DNA of 60,000 nt from Bolinopsis microptera (taxonomy: Eukaryota > Ctenophora > Tentaculata > Lobata > Bolinopsidae): assembly GCF_026151205.1 (NCBI RefSeq), contig NC_087078.1, positions 7,706,675 through 7,766,674 of the forward strand, written 5' to 3'. Under the pieces are notes generated by a model. That model saw only the letters and a program-made list of their open reading frames with translations, was not told where the DNA came from and made no database searches. The position numbers and the translations under genes are program-made. Positions 45,615 to 57,847 of the stretch are shown here, one piece after another (positions within the stretch are counted from its first letter, which is position 1; every line of letters begins with the position of its first letter).

Positions 45615-47143
45615 GTAGTACTATAGTTTGCTACACTTTATAGCGTGGCGAACAAAAAAATCTTTTTTTTAATTTGAAGTATTTGCGTTCCGATGTTAGC
45701 TATTACCTTTTAGGTTATTATTTAGTCGGTGGAATGAAATGGTGGGTGATTAAAGAATTAAAATTGTAGGCGACAAATTTGTGATAATTTGGTCTTTAAT
45801 TTTGATTCAATCTGATTGCAACAACTTCAAGAGAAAATATAAAGAAAACATAGAAATACAATTTTCAACATATTGTGATATTGATTAATGAATTGTTAAT
45901 ATTCGATGTTTTTAGAGTTAAAATTATATTGTTCACTACTTTTGATTAAATATACGTAATATACATATATTGCAGCACAACATTGTTTTTGAATGTGATA
46001 ACAGAAAAATTGTTCGTGGAAATTTTGTTAGGCAAAAAATGAGGCAGTTGCAGTCAGTGCAATCATTAATCAACGAAAGAACGATAGTGGTTAACGTTTT
46101 AAGTTTTGTCAACATTTTGGCTGACCAAATTTAAGCCGATAATGTACCTTAAGATGGCAGTACATTTGGAGTGAAACCATTAGTGACTCTTATCTTACCC
46201 ATCATCACTTTCATCAGCCCTAAATTTTTAACATTCGTTGGAGTAATCACTAACAGAAATCATTAAAACGGTTAGTCATTAGAATATGTTTGGAAATACG
46301 AGGTGATACAGAGGTAAATTGTCAGTGCAATAAATTCAACGGATTGGCTGTGAGTGGATAATTAACGAGAACATAAAAATGCGGTGTATTAATTATAAAT
46401 ATTCCCTCGAAGGAAATTGGCCATAGTGACAAGTACAAGTCCCCACTACCAGTAGGAACTGTTCCTCTCAAAATCCTGGTGATAGTACTTGGGGTTAGTT
46501 TCTGTTTTACCCTCCTCTAAACTGACTGGCTCTGAACGGACTGGCTCTGTTTGTTGCTTTCACAGTGAAACCAACAAACAGAGAAGCAAAGCATCACGAC
46601 ACATCGTGGAAATACAAGTTACAGTGCTGCTAAAGGGAAGTGTTAAAGAGAGGGAGGAGTGGTACTAGCTGATCTAATTGGAACTCATATCCGGGATACG
46701 GGGTGCTGATAATTTGAGAGAGCTTAACTTTAGAGCAAGCAGGTTATATTTATAAAGTATGTCACGTGGTACTTTATAGCTGTACAAACCCGCGGCGCTG
46801 TGATACTTTCAGGAAATTCCACGATCTATTCTTTTGATGTATCATGAGAATTGAGGATGTTTCATGTTATCGTCAAGAGAAATGTGTATATCTGACACAT
46901 TGAATATTATGTGATCTTTCTAATTTGAATCCTTAAATTCTTTGAATTCTTATGAAGTTATTCAGATCCGAGCTTTAATTGCACTTTTGGGTTACATCTG
47001 TAGCTGTTTCATTCTGATATATCAATTCCATGAGGACACAAACGATGGAGTAATACTATGTTCGTAAAAAATGTATATAAAATGGGTAAAGAAATACAAC
47101 AAAATGTTTAAAAATTATCTTTGAATTCTTTACAAACACTCAC
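45615..47143. other. No gene seen
   Basis: AT-rich sequence. The only structure is the near-perfect palindrome at 46545-46583. Confidence 0.45.
46545..46583. repeat. 39-bp near-perfect palindrome
   Basis: ctctgtttgttgctttcac, one base, then gtgaaaccaacaaacagag: 18 of 19 pairs match. Could form a hairpin or cruciform. Confidence 0.9.
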
Positions 47144-47201
47144 TTTCCTCCATCGGTACTTTTTGGAATCCATTTTTCAAGTCCCATTAAGAATTCCAGC
47201 G
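47144..47201 (-). CDS. Candidate 58-bp exon
   Basis: Minus strand: acceptor aattattttag, then LEFLMGLEKWIPKSTDGG in the only open frame, then GTGAGT. Phase in 1, out 2. The peptide looks protein-like, but I do not recognise the family. No partner exon identified; it lies upstream of the V/C locus on the same strand. Confidence 0.35.
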
Positions 47202-49337
47202 CTAAAATAATTGCAAAATATTAAATATTAACTGTTAACAAAGCGAACAATGTTCTGTGAAAACAATGCGAGTATACTGTTTAAGCTCCAAATCATTACA
47301 TAACATTATATAACATGTATTCAGTATTCAAAGAATATGAGCATACGACTAACGAAATTACGCAAGGTCAATTTTACGAATCGTCTAGTATAAGGCTTCA
47401 AGGTATGGTATATGTTTATAGCTCTGATTAAGTGGACTATCCGCATTCTGTGCGATAAGTTCGTCCTGGTATAATTATAATTTATTTTAATTCATTTGCT
47501 TCCACCATATGTACAATGTCCTTATATTTCGAGTATTAACCATGGAAGAGGGTTTTCCCTCTTAGCCCTGCTTTTTATTGTAGCTGCACATTTACCATAA
47601 CATCACGAACAAAACTTTTGTCGGAGCTTGTAAGTATTCTGACGGGAATGACTACAGGACATTGTGCGTATGATTTACCAGTTTTGAACAAGGAGAGAAC
47701 ACCTACATATTATCTCCTTGCCTTTGGAATTCAAACTATGACCTGTATACTTCACACTGAACACTCTATAGAAGCGTAATCGAAACTGAATTAAAAGATT
47801 AATCATTAATCATACGCTCTTCCTTATTGGTTCTGAATAATCTAATCAGGCTAATAACATGTTCACTGAGGAGATCCTTCTTTTCATTGTAAACTTTCCA
47901 CGAGAAAATCTAATTTCTCTGTTCAATAAGGGTTATACCCAGAATTCTGTGCTGAATATCATGGCTTGATCTGGGATCATTTATATCCCACGTCAGTTGG
48001 TCAGTAGCTTCTGATGGAGAAAGGGTTTGGAGATGCTGACGGGGGTAACTTTAAGTTTAAGGCTTTTCTGATGTCATAAAAAATACTAAATTGACCAAAA
48101 TATTGACGATACAATTAGGGGATGGCAAATTGTCCTAATTAAAGAAAAATATAAGACCGAAGTATGTATCCTATATCATGAGACATCAGGGTCGACACAA
48201 CGGTCCCTTAGGCCTGAACAAGGCGGAGAATGGAGATGATACAATAATTTAAACCAGGGAAACTCGTTACAAAAGTATACGACTAGAATTTTCGACTTAA
48301 AAGATTTAAATTTAATAATAATGCCGTACCCCCATGTACTTGGTACGGTTGGTAAATGGTATGTGTGCGTGCCAAAAATATTGTACCGTACCATTTTGTT
48401 ATCTTAACACATTTAAGAGTTCAGCTAATTTCCAAAACTTAGTGTAGCTTTACAACTACAAGTATTCAACATATCTTGAATCTGGACGCTCAATGCAATA
48501 TTGAATTTCACTTTATTGCAATCTGACATGCATTTGCAATCACTCGTGGCAGCCTAAAACCTTTTCGAACAAGGTTACATTTTTCGTAAATAGGTTGACA
48601 GAAACGATTGAACAGTTTGGGATGGTATTAACAGTAAGTACACGGTATTATTAGTTGCTATTACCTTGTCTCACAGTGCTTCAAAACGTATGGGTATTTC
48701 GTCATTTCTTTGAGAGCTGGGCTATTTTAATCTAAGTCCGAACGACGATATTTCTAAATTCCTTTGTTTAATAAAATAAAAAAGAATTAATCGTGTATTC
48801 ATTGTTACAGTTTTGTAACTATTTAGCCATTTTTTTATAATGATGAATCATTTGTTATTTGTTCTCACTATTCTCTTTGTACTGATGTTTGGTGGGAAAG
48901 CCGCGCTATGGCATTCATATTTATATTTCATGATTCAATAAAAAAGCGGCATCTATTGTCGACCATGAATATAAATGCCACGTTTTTTATTCATTTCATT
49001 TCATGGTTGAACAATGAACATAATGCATTGGATGAGACGACAAATATTGTGAACACGTACGCAAACCTTTTCCCACGGAAATTTGAAAATATTTGGTTAA
49101 TTTCTAGAAACTAAAGATCAATTACAAAACGACTTATCTACATAATGACATGCTGAATGCTGAATGAAGAATGAAGATATATAGAATCTTTCCATCACTG
49201 GTATAAATGCTGTACTAAAAAACAATAGGCAATATTTTCTGGGGAATAGTTTTAATATCCGGTGAGCTGCAAGCAGCAGACATTGGTCGTTCAATCTAAC
49301 GTCTCCCTGATGGAGCAGAAACGTAAGACCAGGAGAC
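47202..49337. other. No supported gene
   Basis: AT-rich. Open frames at 48176-48394 (minus) and 48908-49114 (plus) have no recognised domain and are probably chance. A weak exon-like segment on the plus strand near 48592-48634 ends at GTAAGT. Confidence 0.4.
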
Positions 49338-52251
49338 TAGAGATTGAGCCCCGCTGTTACAAGGTAGGGTAGAGATTGAGCCCCGCTGTTACAAGGGAGG
49401 GTAGAGATTGAGCCCCGCTGTTACAAGGGAGGGTAGAGATTGAGCCCCGTTGTTACAAGTGAGGGTAGAGATTGAGCCCCGCTGTTACAAGGGAGGTTAG
49501 AGATTGAGCCCCGCTGTTACAAGGGAGGTTAGAGATTGAGCCCCGCTGTTACAAGGGAAGGTAGAGATTGAGCCCCGCTGTTACAAGGGAGGTTAGAGAT
49601 TGAGCCCCGTTGTTACAAGGGAGGGTAGAGATTGAGCCCCGCTGTTACAAGGGAGGGTAGAGATTGAGCCCCGCTGTTACAAGGGAGGGTAGAGATTGAG
49701 CCCCGCTGTTACAAGGGAGGTTAGAGATTGAGCCCCGCTGTTACAAAGGAGGGTAGAGATTGAGCCCCGCTGTTACAAGGGAGGTTAGAGATTGAGCCCC
49801 GCTGTTACAAGGGAGGTTAGAGATTGAGCCCCGCTGTTACAAGGGAGGTTAGAGATTGAGCCCCGCTGTTACAAGGGAAGGTAGAGATTGAGCCCCGCTG
49901 TTACAAGGGAGGTTAGAGATTGAGCCCCGTTGTTACAAGGGAGGGTAGAGATTGAGCCCCGCTGTTACAAGGGAGGGTAGAGATTGAGCCCCGCTGTTAC
50001 AAGGGAGGGTAGAGATTGAGCCCCGCTGTTACAAGGGAGGTTAGAGATTGAGCCCCGCTGTTACAAGGGAGGGTAGAGATTGAGCCCCGCTGTTACAAGG
50101 GAGGTTAGAGATTGAGCCCCGCTGTTACAAGGGAGGGTAGAGATTGAGCCCCGCTGTTACAAGGGAGGTTAGAGATTGAGCCCCACTGTTACAAGGGAGG
50201 TTAGAGATTGAGCCCCGCTGTTACAAGGGAAGGTAGAGATTGAGCCCCGCTGTTACAAGGGAGGTTAGAGATTGAGCCCCGCTGTTACAAGGGAGGTTAG
50301 AGATTGAGCCCCGCTGTTACAAGGGAGGGTAGAGATTGAGCCCCGCTGTTACAAGGGAGGTTAGAGATTGAGCCCCACTGTTACAAGGGAGGTTAGAGAT
50401 TGAGCCCCGCTGTTACAAGGGAAGGTAGAGATTGAGCCCCGCTGTTACAAGGGAGGTTAGAGATTGAGCCCCGCTGTTACAAGGGAGGGTAGAGATTGAG
50501 CCCCGCTGTTACAAGGGAGGGTAGAGATTGAGCCCCGCTGTTACAAGGGAGGGTAGAGATTGAGCCCCGCTGTTACAAGGGAGGTTAGAGATTGAGCCCC
50601 GCTGTTACAAGGGAGGTTAGAGATTGAGCCCCGCTGTTACAAGGGAAGGTAGAGATTGAGCCCCGCTGTTACAAGGGAGGTTAGAGATTGAGCCCCGCTG
50701 TTACAAGGGAGGGTAGAGATTGAGCCCCGCTGTTACAATGGAGGGTAGAGATTGAACCCCGCTGTTACAAGGGAGGTTAGAGATTGAGCCCCGCTGTTAC
50801 AAGGGAGGTTAGAGATTGAGCCCCGCTGTTACAAGGGAAGGTAGAGATTGAGCCCCGCTGTTACAAGGGAGGTTAGAGATTGAGCCCCGCTGTTACAAGG
50901 GAGGGTAGAGATTGAGCCCCGCTGTTACAATGGAGGGTAGAGATTGAGCCCCGCTGTTACAAGGGAGGTTAGAGATTGAGCCCCGCTGTTACAAGGGAGG
51001 TTAGAGATTGAGCCCCGCTGTTACAAGGGAGGTTAGAGATTGAGCCCCGCTGTTACAAGGGAGGGTAGAGATTGAGCCCCGCTGTTACAAGGGAGGTTAG
51101 AGATTGAGCCCCGCTGTTACAAGGGAGGGTAGAGATTGAGCCCCGCTGTTACAAGGGAGGTTAGAGATTGAGCCCCACTGTTACAAGGGAGGTTAGAGAT
51201 TGAGCCCCGCTGTTACAAGGGAAGGTAGAGATTGAGCCCCGCTGTTACAAGGGAGGTTAGAGATTGAGCCCCGCTGTTACAAGGGAGGTTAGAGATTGAG
51301 CCCCGCTGTTACAAGGGAGGGTAGAGATTGAGCCCCGCTGTTACAAGGGAGGTTAGAGATTGAGCCCCACTGTTACAAGGGAGGTTAGAGATTGAGCCCC
51401 GCTGTTACAAGGGAAGGTAGAGATTGAGCCCCGCTGTTACAAGGGAGGTTAGAGATTGAGCCCCGCTGTTACAAGGGAGGGTAGAGATTGAGCCCCGCTG
51501 TTACAAGGGAGGGTAGAGATTGAGCCCCGCTGTTACAAGGGAGGGTAGAGATTGAGCCCCGCTGTTACAAGGGAGGTTAGAGATTGAGCCCCGCTGTTAC
51601 AAGGGAGGTTAGAGATTGAGCCCCGCTGTTACAAGGGAAGGTAGAGATTGAGCCCCGCTGTTACAAGGGAGGTTAGAGATTGAGCCCCGCTGTTACAAGG
51701 GAGGGTAGAGATTGAGCCCCGCTGTTACAATGGAGGGTAGAGATTGAGCCCCGCTGTTACAAGGGAGGGTAGAGATTGAGCCCCGCTGTTACAAGGGAGG
51801 TTAGAGATTGAGCCCCGCTGTTACAAGGGAGGGTAGAGATTGAGCCCCGCTGTTACAAGGGAGGGTAGAGATTGAGCCCCGCTGTTACAAGGGAGGTTAG
51901 AGATTGAGCCCCGCTGTTACAAGGGAGGGTAGAGATTGAGCCCCGCTGTTACAAGGGAGGTTAGAGATTGAGCCCCGCTGTTACAAGGGAGGGTAGAGAT
52001 TGAGCCCCGCTGTTACAAGGGAGGGTAGAGATTGAGCCCCGCTGTTACAAGGGAGGTTAGAGATTGAGCCCCGCTGTTACAAGGGAGGGTAGAGATTGAG
52101 CCCCGCTGTTACAAGGGAGGGTAGAGATTGAGCCCCGCTGTTACAAGGGAGGTTAGAGGTTAAGCCCCGCTGTTACAAGGGAGACTAGAGATTGAGCCCC
52201 GCTGTTACAAGGGAGGTTAGAGATTGAGCCCCGCTGTTACAAGGGAGGGTA
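49338..52251. repeat. 32-bp satellite, 91 units, with higher-order repeats
   Basis: Unit: tagagattgagccccgctgt + tacaagggaggg. The array is 2914 bp, 91 units to the base. Variants (gaggtt, gaaggt, ccccactg, acaatgg) fall in a pattern: ccccactg at 50181, 50373, 51173 and 51365, and acaatgg variants near 50739, 50931 and 51731. This gives a 992-bp (31-unit) period with a nested 192-bp (6-unit) period. Non-coding. Confidence 0.98.
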
Positions 52252-52944
52252 ATATGTGAAGGACCCCTTAGTATGGGCCCTACTGTTGCACCAACTTCTA
52301 AACCATCATTCGACCAATGTTAAAGTTGTTCCAATTATGGCTACATGTTGGTGACAGTTTGGATCAAGAACAAACGGTTTAACGGTTGGTAATCCTTTTA
52401 ACTCCATATGGTAACGCAGTAAAGTAAGTAAGTAATTAATGGTAACACATATTGACTGCAACTTGAAATTTTGACCGACTAACGTTAAATCTCTGCCTTT
52501 TTATAATAGGTAAGACGGCTACCCAGTTTGAAGCTCCTTTTTCCATTCAATTTCCACTTTCAAGTTCTATACACCTCTTCACTTGGGTTTGGGTCAGAGA
52601 GGTTAGTAGAGGGTTAGAGTATTGAATAGTCCCTCAGAGTTAGAACGATCTAGAGAACGTGTTTAAGTAATTAGTGATCCCCAGTTCTACACACCTTTTT
52701 ATTTGTGGTGACATCTTAACTTCAACTCTTTTGATTTTTAGATGCACCTCTGTAATTCTGTAAACTCGCTGCCTTTGTTAGATGTTGGGAGGTTGAAGGG
52801 AGCTGCTTTATTCCTTTATCAGTATCTTGTGTTTAGATTCAACCATGGGAAAAATAATTTAGAAATGGATTAGTGCTCCTTTGTCTACCAAACTACTGTC
52901 GAAGATATGACATTGTGCAAAAACACAACTTGTATTGATAAGTT
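52252..52944. other. No gene seen
   Basis: Ordinary AT-rich sequence after the satellite; no exon recognised. Confidence 0.45.
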
Positions 52945-53135
52945 CAGTCTGTCTGTCTGCAGAACGTCGCGTGCCGTCTAGCTAGAACAAAGCCTCCATC
53001 TCGTATGGCGTAACGTGACGCGGTCTGAGTTGCTAGCTAGACGGCACGTATACTGTAGACAGATCATAGTACGAGATGGAGTCTTTGGTTCTAGCAAGAC
53101 GGAACGTAACGCATCTCGTAATTGATTACGTGACG
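52945..53135. repeat. Complex foldback region
   Basis: cgtgccgtctagctag (near 52970) is matched inversely by ctagctagacggcacg (near 53034). Further, aaagcctccatctcgta is matched inversely by tacgagatggagtcttt. So one motif block occurs in both orientations, able to fold in more than one way. GC-richer than its flanks; no coding frame. Confidence 0.75.
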
Positions 53136-53492
53136 CGTGACAAGTCTAGCTGGGGTCTTGGTAATTGGGATCAGATCTAGACACCTCAAGACCTGCCCCT
53201 GGGTTCGTGGTAACAGTAACCAGTGATAACTGTACTGAGACACCAAGAACTTCGTTAGTGATCAGATAACAGAACTAAAGAGACCAAAAGAGCTAAGATA
53301 TTGATCAAACAAAGACATGAGTGCGCGAATAAACTGAGGATTCGGTGACCTCCAGTTCACTCGTAATCGTTAATGTTGTAATCTGTATTTAAATTTACGG
53401 TGAAATAAGGATGAAGTTCGAGAATTGTTAACATTACGGCATTAGAGTTGGCTTACATGATAAATGCCAACGAAATTTTCTTATTTTCATAC

Positions 53493-53661
53493 AATAGTCA
53501 GGATTAATGCCAATCCAACCCCCAAGGATATAGATTCTAGGCAGATATTCATCTTATAACAGTGAGCTTCAGAGCCACTTCTCATCACATACTCCCATTT
53601 CTTCACTGAATCTTCCCTGATTGCTGGTTCTCCGTAATTTGGAATAATTCTCAGAAACTTC
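53493..53661 (-). CDS. Candidate exon with hydrophobic end, minus-strand gene at 53.5-56.7 kb
   Basis: Using acceptor AG at 53662-53663 the exon starts with one base, accepting the phase-2 donor at 55573. It then reads KFLRIIPNYGEPAIREDSVK, KWEYVMRSGSEAHCYKMN and a hydrophobic end (ICLESISLGVGLALILTI) before GTATGA, which is either a donor or Val plus stop. If the nearby acceptor at 53666-53667 is used, a different frame (EEVSENYSKLRRTSNQG...) ends at TGA instead. I favour the first for length, but the choice is open. Family unknown. Confidence 0.4.
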
Positions 53662-53717
53662 CTCCCTGGTCATAATAAACCGTGCAGTCAGGCGGATATA
53701 CTGTTTAGCATGAATGG

Positions 53718-53800
53718 TTGGTTACAAGTTAGAACAAATGGTTACAAGTTAGAACAAATGGTTACAAGTTAGAACAATACAAATGGTTACAAGTTAGGAC
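53718..53800. repeat. 20-bp minisatellite
   Basis: Four copies of atggttacaagttagaacaa, one with a 5-bp insertion. Confidence 0.95.
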
Positions 53801-55572
53801 AGGACATGGTGCCGCACCATTTTGGGATCAGTAGCCGATCCGTATTCCATAACTGAGGGTGTAACTAGGTAGCTTTGGAACAAATACACTGCTTTATTTT
53901 ATTCTTATCTTTGATTTGAAATTTTCGTTAAATAATACGGAAATATAAAACATGAATAACATTGAATAAAATCATTTGGTGACAGAGAATGTTTACTGTT
54001 TAAGGTGGGAAAATGCTCGGAGTGGTTAGGGCAGGCACAAGTAAGCATAATTTGACTGTACTATATGATTGGGGAAACCAGTAACATCCATGTTAGAACA
54101 CATGTGCTCTACCCCTAACCCTAAACAATCGAATTTGCGATTTACTAGCTAACTTATAATATATAAGTTTTAATCAAATGCTACAAAGCGATAACTTCTT
54201 ACTCAAACTCGTAGTCAAAAGGAAAAACACTGTGAAGGTTTAACTTCATTGATAAAGCGATAAAAATATCCATATGTCCAATTATCTAAGTAAGGGTGTC
54301 TGGGATTGTTTACAAATGTATTGACTATAATATGCAACATCTATCTAATTATATTTATGTCAAAACGTACAGATAAAAATATATATCAATAAAAACATAT
54401 AAGTATAAACATATATGTGAAAGTTTATGAAAAAATATGATTTTGATTGTCACATTTTAATCAGCTTTTTTACGCGATCTAAATTTACTACCCTTCTCTG
54501 CTGCCGAAAGTTGTGAGACTAAAACTGATGGTGAGCGTTCGACACTTCCACAAAATAAGCTCTTATTTAGTTTTATGTATCCACTTCGTATTTGACCTTT
54601 GGAAGGAGCTAATATCGAATATATCAATCATTGTTAACCACACCCCGCTTATGAATGTACAAATTGTCCTTTTTTAGTTGCGTCTGACGTTAAGTTATGT
54701 AGTAAGACTTTCATGTGTTGAATCGTGTTTATGTGCATATGATGTACATTATAATTTTGTTTATTTCAAATTACTTCACCTCTTTGGTCAAAATATATGG
54801 CATAACTGACAACTGTCCAAGAAGTGTTGGTCACAAATTTAAATACAGGATATGGTATGTGATAAATCCAACTTACGACTCCACACCAGAGGAACTCTCC
54901 GCTTCGAGCATCTTAACGAATAATATCAAGAATAGAAAATAAGCAAACTCTGTTCAAAAATAGTCCACAAACAAAATAAGAAATTGTGAACTTCTTTAGA
55001 AAAATAAATTGTAAACATTAGTTGGTCTACACTAAAGTACCTGACATTTGATAAATTTTAAGGATAGAACTTTTGTGGGACAGCTTCAGCCAAACAAAAG
55101 CATCACAGTGCTTTGTAAAGATTGTCTTGCAGAACAAGGTTTTCTATCACTTCCTTCCGTTCATATTCAGTCTTTTAGTCATTTTATAGAAATTATGTAC
55201 TTATATATTACCCGTGAAACTTGTACTGTCAAGTCGGTTATTAGGTTATTGATGGGTCAACACGTACCTCTAAGTCTAACTGGTATAGGGGTATGGAAAT
55301 TAATAGTTATTAATTTTTGTGTCGGGTGAAAACAAAAAATTGCTTCTTCGTGTTTTTTACAAGCTGGATGATTTAAAATTTTACACTCATCGTCCTATAG
55401 ATACGAACAACTAAGAATTGGTCCCAATTCATCATACTTTGAGTTTTAAGCAAAATTAATTGGAATTTTATCATCCCACTCGATATGCATCCAGAGAAAA
55501 AAATACAATTACAAAATATTACTGTGTATTATTTTCTATTAATTCTTAATAGAAATTTCTGTTACAACTGAC
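53801..55572. other. Probable intron, no supported gene
   Basis: AT-rich. Plus-strand frames at 54715-54942 and 55048-55329 start at GTG or TTG and show no recognised domain. If the minus-strand exons at 53.5 and 55.6 kb belong together this is their intron. Confidence 0.4.
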
Positions 55573-55691
55573 CTCGTGATGTGTTGTATGTCGTGGCTGA
55601 GCTTTTCGCACATTTTCTTTTCTGCTGTCAACCTCCTCTTCTTCTCGGGGGTCAAGGCCAAACTCGTAAATCTACGCGGAATATTGATTTC
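55573..55691 (-). CDS. Probable internal exon of the 53.5-56.7 kb gene
   Basis: Acceptor atttcttcag and donor GTCAGT bracket 119 bp, phase 0 in and 2 out. It encodes EINIPRRFTSLALTPEKKRR, then LTAEKKMCEKLSHDIQHIT. The segment is basic and likely helical. Phase matches the preceding exon (out 0 by a GC donor). Family not recognised. Confidence 0.55.
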
Positions 55692-56118
55692 CTGAAGAAA
55701 TGGTAGAATAAGCCTGATGAAAGCTGATGAACTAGTCCTCTATAATAACGTACCTAGCTTATTCACTGTCTTTATCAACTGGGTGAAGTTGAAATTTAAC
55801 CTTCTCTTCAGTGCACTAGATGATGGTACGAGAAAATAAATTTCAATGTACACTTATAGTTTTAATACTTTCAACACTACTATATGACAAATAGTTTGAG
55901 ATCATGAGTACGATGTTGTCACATTGAAACGTTGAATAATTCATTTCATGATAAGAGCCTTTTCCTTGTCGCATCAAACGGGATCAACAAAAATGTTTCC
56001 CATGAAACATACAATTTTATATAAGCTAGCTTAATAAGAACTACTGTAAGTCCAACTCCAAGCCCTCGATCCTGAAGAAGTAGAACAGAATGACATGTTA
56101 ATCTTAAATTAAACTTGC
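55692..56118 (-). other. Probable intron between exons 2 and 3 of the 53.5-56.7 kb gene
   Basis: Would run from a GC donor (GCAAGT, 56118) to cttcag at 55692. No exon-like sequence inside. Confidence 0.4.
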
Positions 56119-56243
56119 CCGTAACTTCGGCTGCATGAGTGTTGTAGTGTAGCCCGTTCTCCTGCTGACATCATTCCAATGGCTGGTTTTATTTTTGGAT
56201 TTTGACGACTTTCTTTTGCTCCCAAGCCCAGAGTCGGGGGAAA
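56119..56243 (-). CDS. Probable internal exon with GC-AG donor
   Basis: Acceptor ttgctcttcag, 125 bp, phase 1 in and 0 out. It encodes SPDSGLGSKRKSSKSKNKTS, then HWNDVSRRTGYTTTLMQPKL. Ser/Lys-rich, possibly disordered. It ends CGG before GCAAGT, a typical GC-type donor. Another frame is also open, so phase chaining is what selects this one. Confidence 0.45.
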
Positions 56244-56501
56244 CTGAAGAGCAACTTCATTTACCAAGCGTAGACCTAATCCTATTGATGCACATTTTTA
56301 ATTTAGCATAGTTCATAGTAACTTAGGCGAAATTCTAAAAATATATGCACCAATAAGGTATACCGGACTGAATCGGTGGTCAGCTACCCATCCTTATATT
56401 GTACGATCTAAAGGTATTCCACACAATCATCATAACTTTGTCAAAATTGAACCTACAGAATTAAAGATTGTGTCAAGAATTATAGTGGAGGGAAAGTGAA
56501 C

Positions 56502-56742
56502 CTGGTCGTGTAACGTTGATCTCTGGGGTGTAGAACTGAAACTGATGGTGGTTTTCACTGAGTGGTATGGTGAAGACAAGCCGTTCCTTTTCTGATTCAA
56601 GGGTGTATGGTATCTTATCATAGTTCTGTTTTGTAGATTTCTGGGTTTCTTCTGCTTCTTCAACATCCATTACCATCATGTTCCATTCAACGCATGGCTC
56701 CTTGATTTCGGGTGCACTGATGGATATAGGATAAGTGGTCAT
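56502..56742 (-). CDS. Probable first coding exon of the 53.5-56.7 kb gene
   Basis: The ATG at 56742 follows directly on an acceptor (gttttattcag), so the leader is in an upstream exon. It reads MTTYPISISAPEIKEPCVEW, NMMVMDVEEAEETQKS, then YTLESEKERLVFTIPLSENH and FQFYTPEINVTRP, ending in phase 1 at GTTCAC (a weak donor). Without splicing the frame stops at 56473. Soluble and acidic, with no signal peptide. I do not recognise the family. Confidence 0.5.
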
Positions 56743-56768
56743 CTGAATAAAACACCTCTATTTCATCT

Positions 56769-56970
56769 GGGGGGTGTCCAACCCCAAAAAAACCCATTCC
56801 CAAGATGGAAATTTCAGGTAAAATTGGGGTTTTTTTTGGTATTTTTGGGAAGAAAAAATGTTAGAATTGAGGGGCCAGCAATCAGCATTATATAGGTCAG
56901 TGAACTTTTTCCCAAAATGGAAATTTGAGGTAAAATGGTTTTTTTTTGGGTTGGACCCCCCCCCCCCCCC
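56769..56970. mobile_element. MITE-like element with G/C-tract ends
   Basis: Terminal inverted repeats: ggggggtgtccaaccccaaa on the left against the complement of gggttggaccccccc on the right, followed internally by inverted aaattt-type matches. About 200 bp; ATCT flanks both ends, a possible short target duplication. Non-coding. Confidence 0.5.
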
Positions 56971-57042
56971 ATCTATAGACAAGAGTTGTGGAATTTCAAA
57001 GAAACAAAGGTATAAAATTGCTTTCTCGTAAAACTTCCTCAC

Positions 57043-57847
57043 ATTCTCCTAATTTACCATTTCTTCTACCGAACCTCACAACCTGGTATTTTTGCAAAAT
57101 ACGTAAGTAATTATACTTATAATGTATTTTGGTCGTTCCTGACACACTGACACAGAAGGATCATACAGATAAACTCGAACTAAATCAAAATGCTTATTGC
57201 ATATGAAACAATGTTGCATTAATGAGCTAGCAATTAATGAAGCTGGAAAAACAATAGATTTCATTTCAACTAGATAATTTGAAGATGTATGATCGCGTAT
57301 GCTCTTAGGTCTTTCGTCCTTGTATTTAGTATTTAGTTAGGATAGGAAAAACTGTATCAAATTTAGCTCTATCTCAATCAGACAAGGCTTAGAAGATTAC
57401 ATGACACTTCCCAAGAACACATGTTGTACAAATAACAACATTTGCATATTTCAGCTTACAGAGTACAGACCTTAAATCGCTTTGTGAAGCGCCGTGAGAA
57501 AATTCACCTCTAGACATATTGACATTCTAAGAAATAGGCAACTAGTAAGTAGTATGTAATAAACCGTTCTCTCAGCAGGACATACTAGCCATAACAAACT
57601 CATGGATCGAAACCATACAAAGCTAATCAAAAGCTATTAAACAATAAACATATTGGCAACATTACATCATCCCTGCCTTTTTGTGTTTGAATTACCTGAA
57701 TGGCTGGGATCATGTCAAGTTTGTATTCAAACAATTAGGGACTGTCTGATGTACTAACAGGGTTGGTCTGGGTTGGTTTTGTCTGTATAAGCCACTACGT
57801 GGTACAATCTGATTACTGATACAATCTGATAACCAGACACTGCTGCA
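57043..57847. other. No gene seen
   Basis: AT-rich sequence with no exon or repeat recognised. It would lie upstream of the 53.5-56.7 kb gene and may hold its leader exon and promoter. Confidence 0.4.

Noticed and set aside
49338-52251. 32-bp repeats considered as a CRISPR array
   Set aside because: Units are head to tail with no unique spacers, and the window is eukaryotic.
56758-57042. Minus-strand frame over the G/C-tract element as a gene
   Set aside because: It runs through homopolymers and terminal inverted repeats of a MITE-like element.
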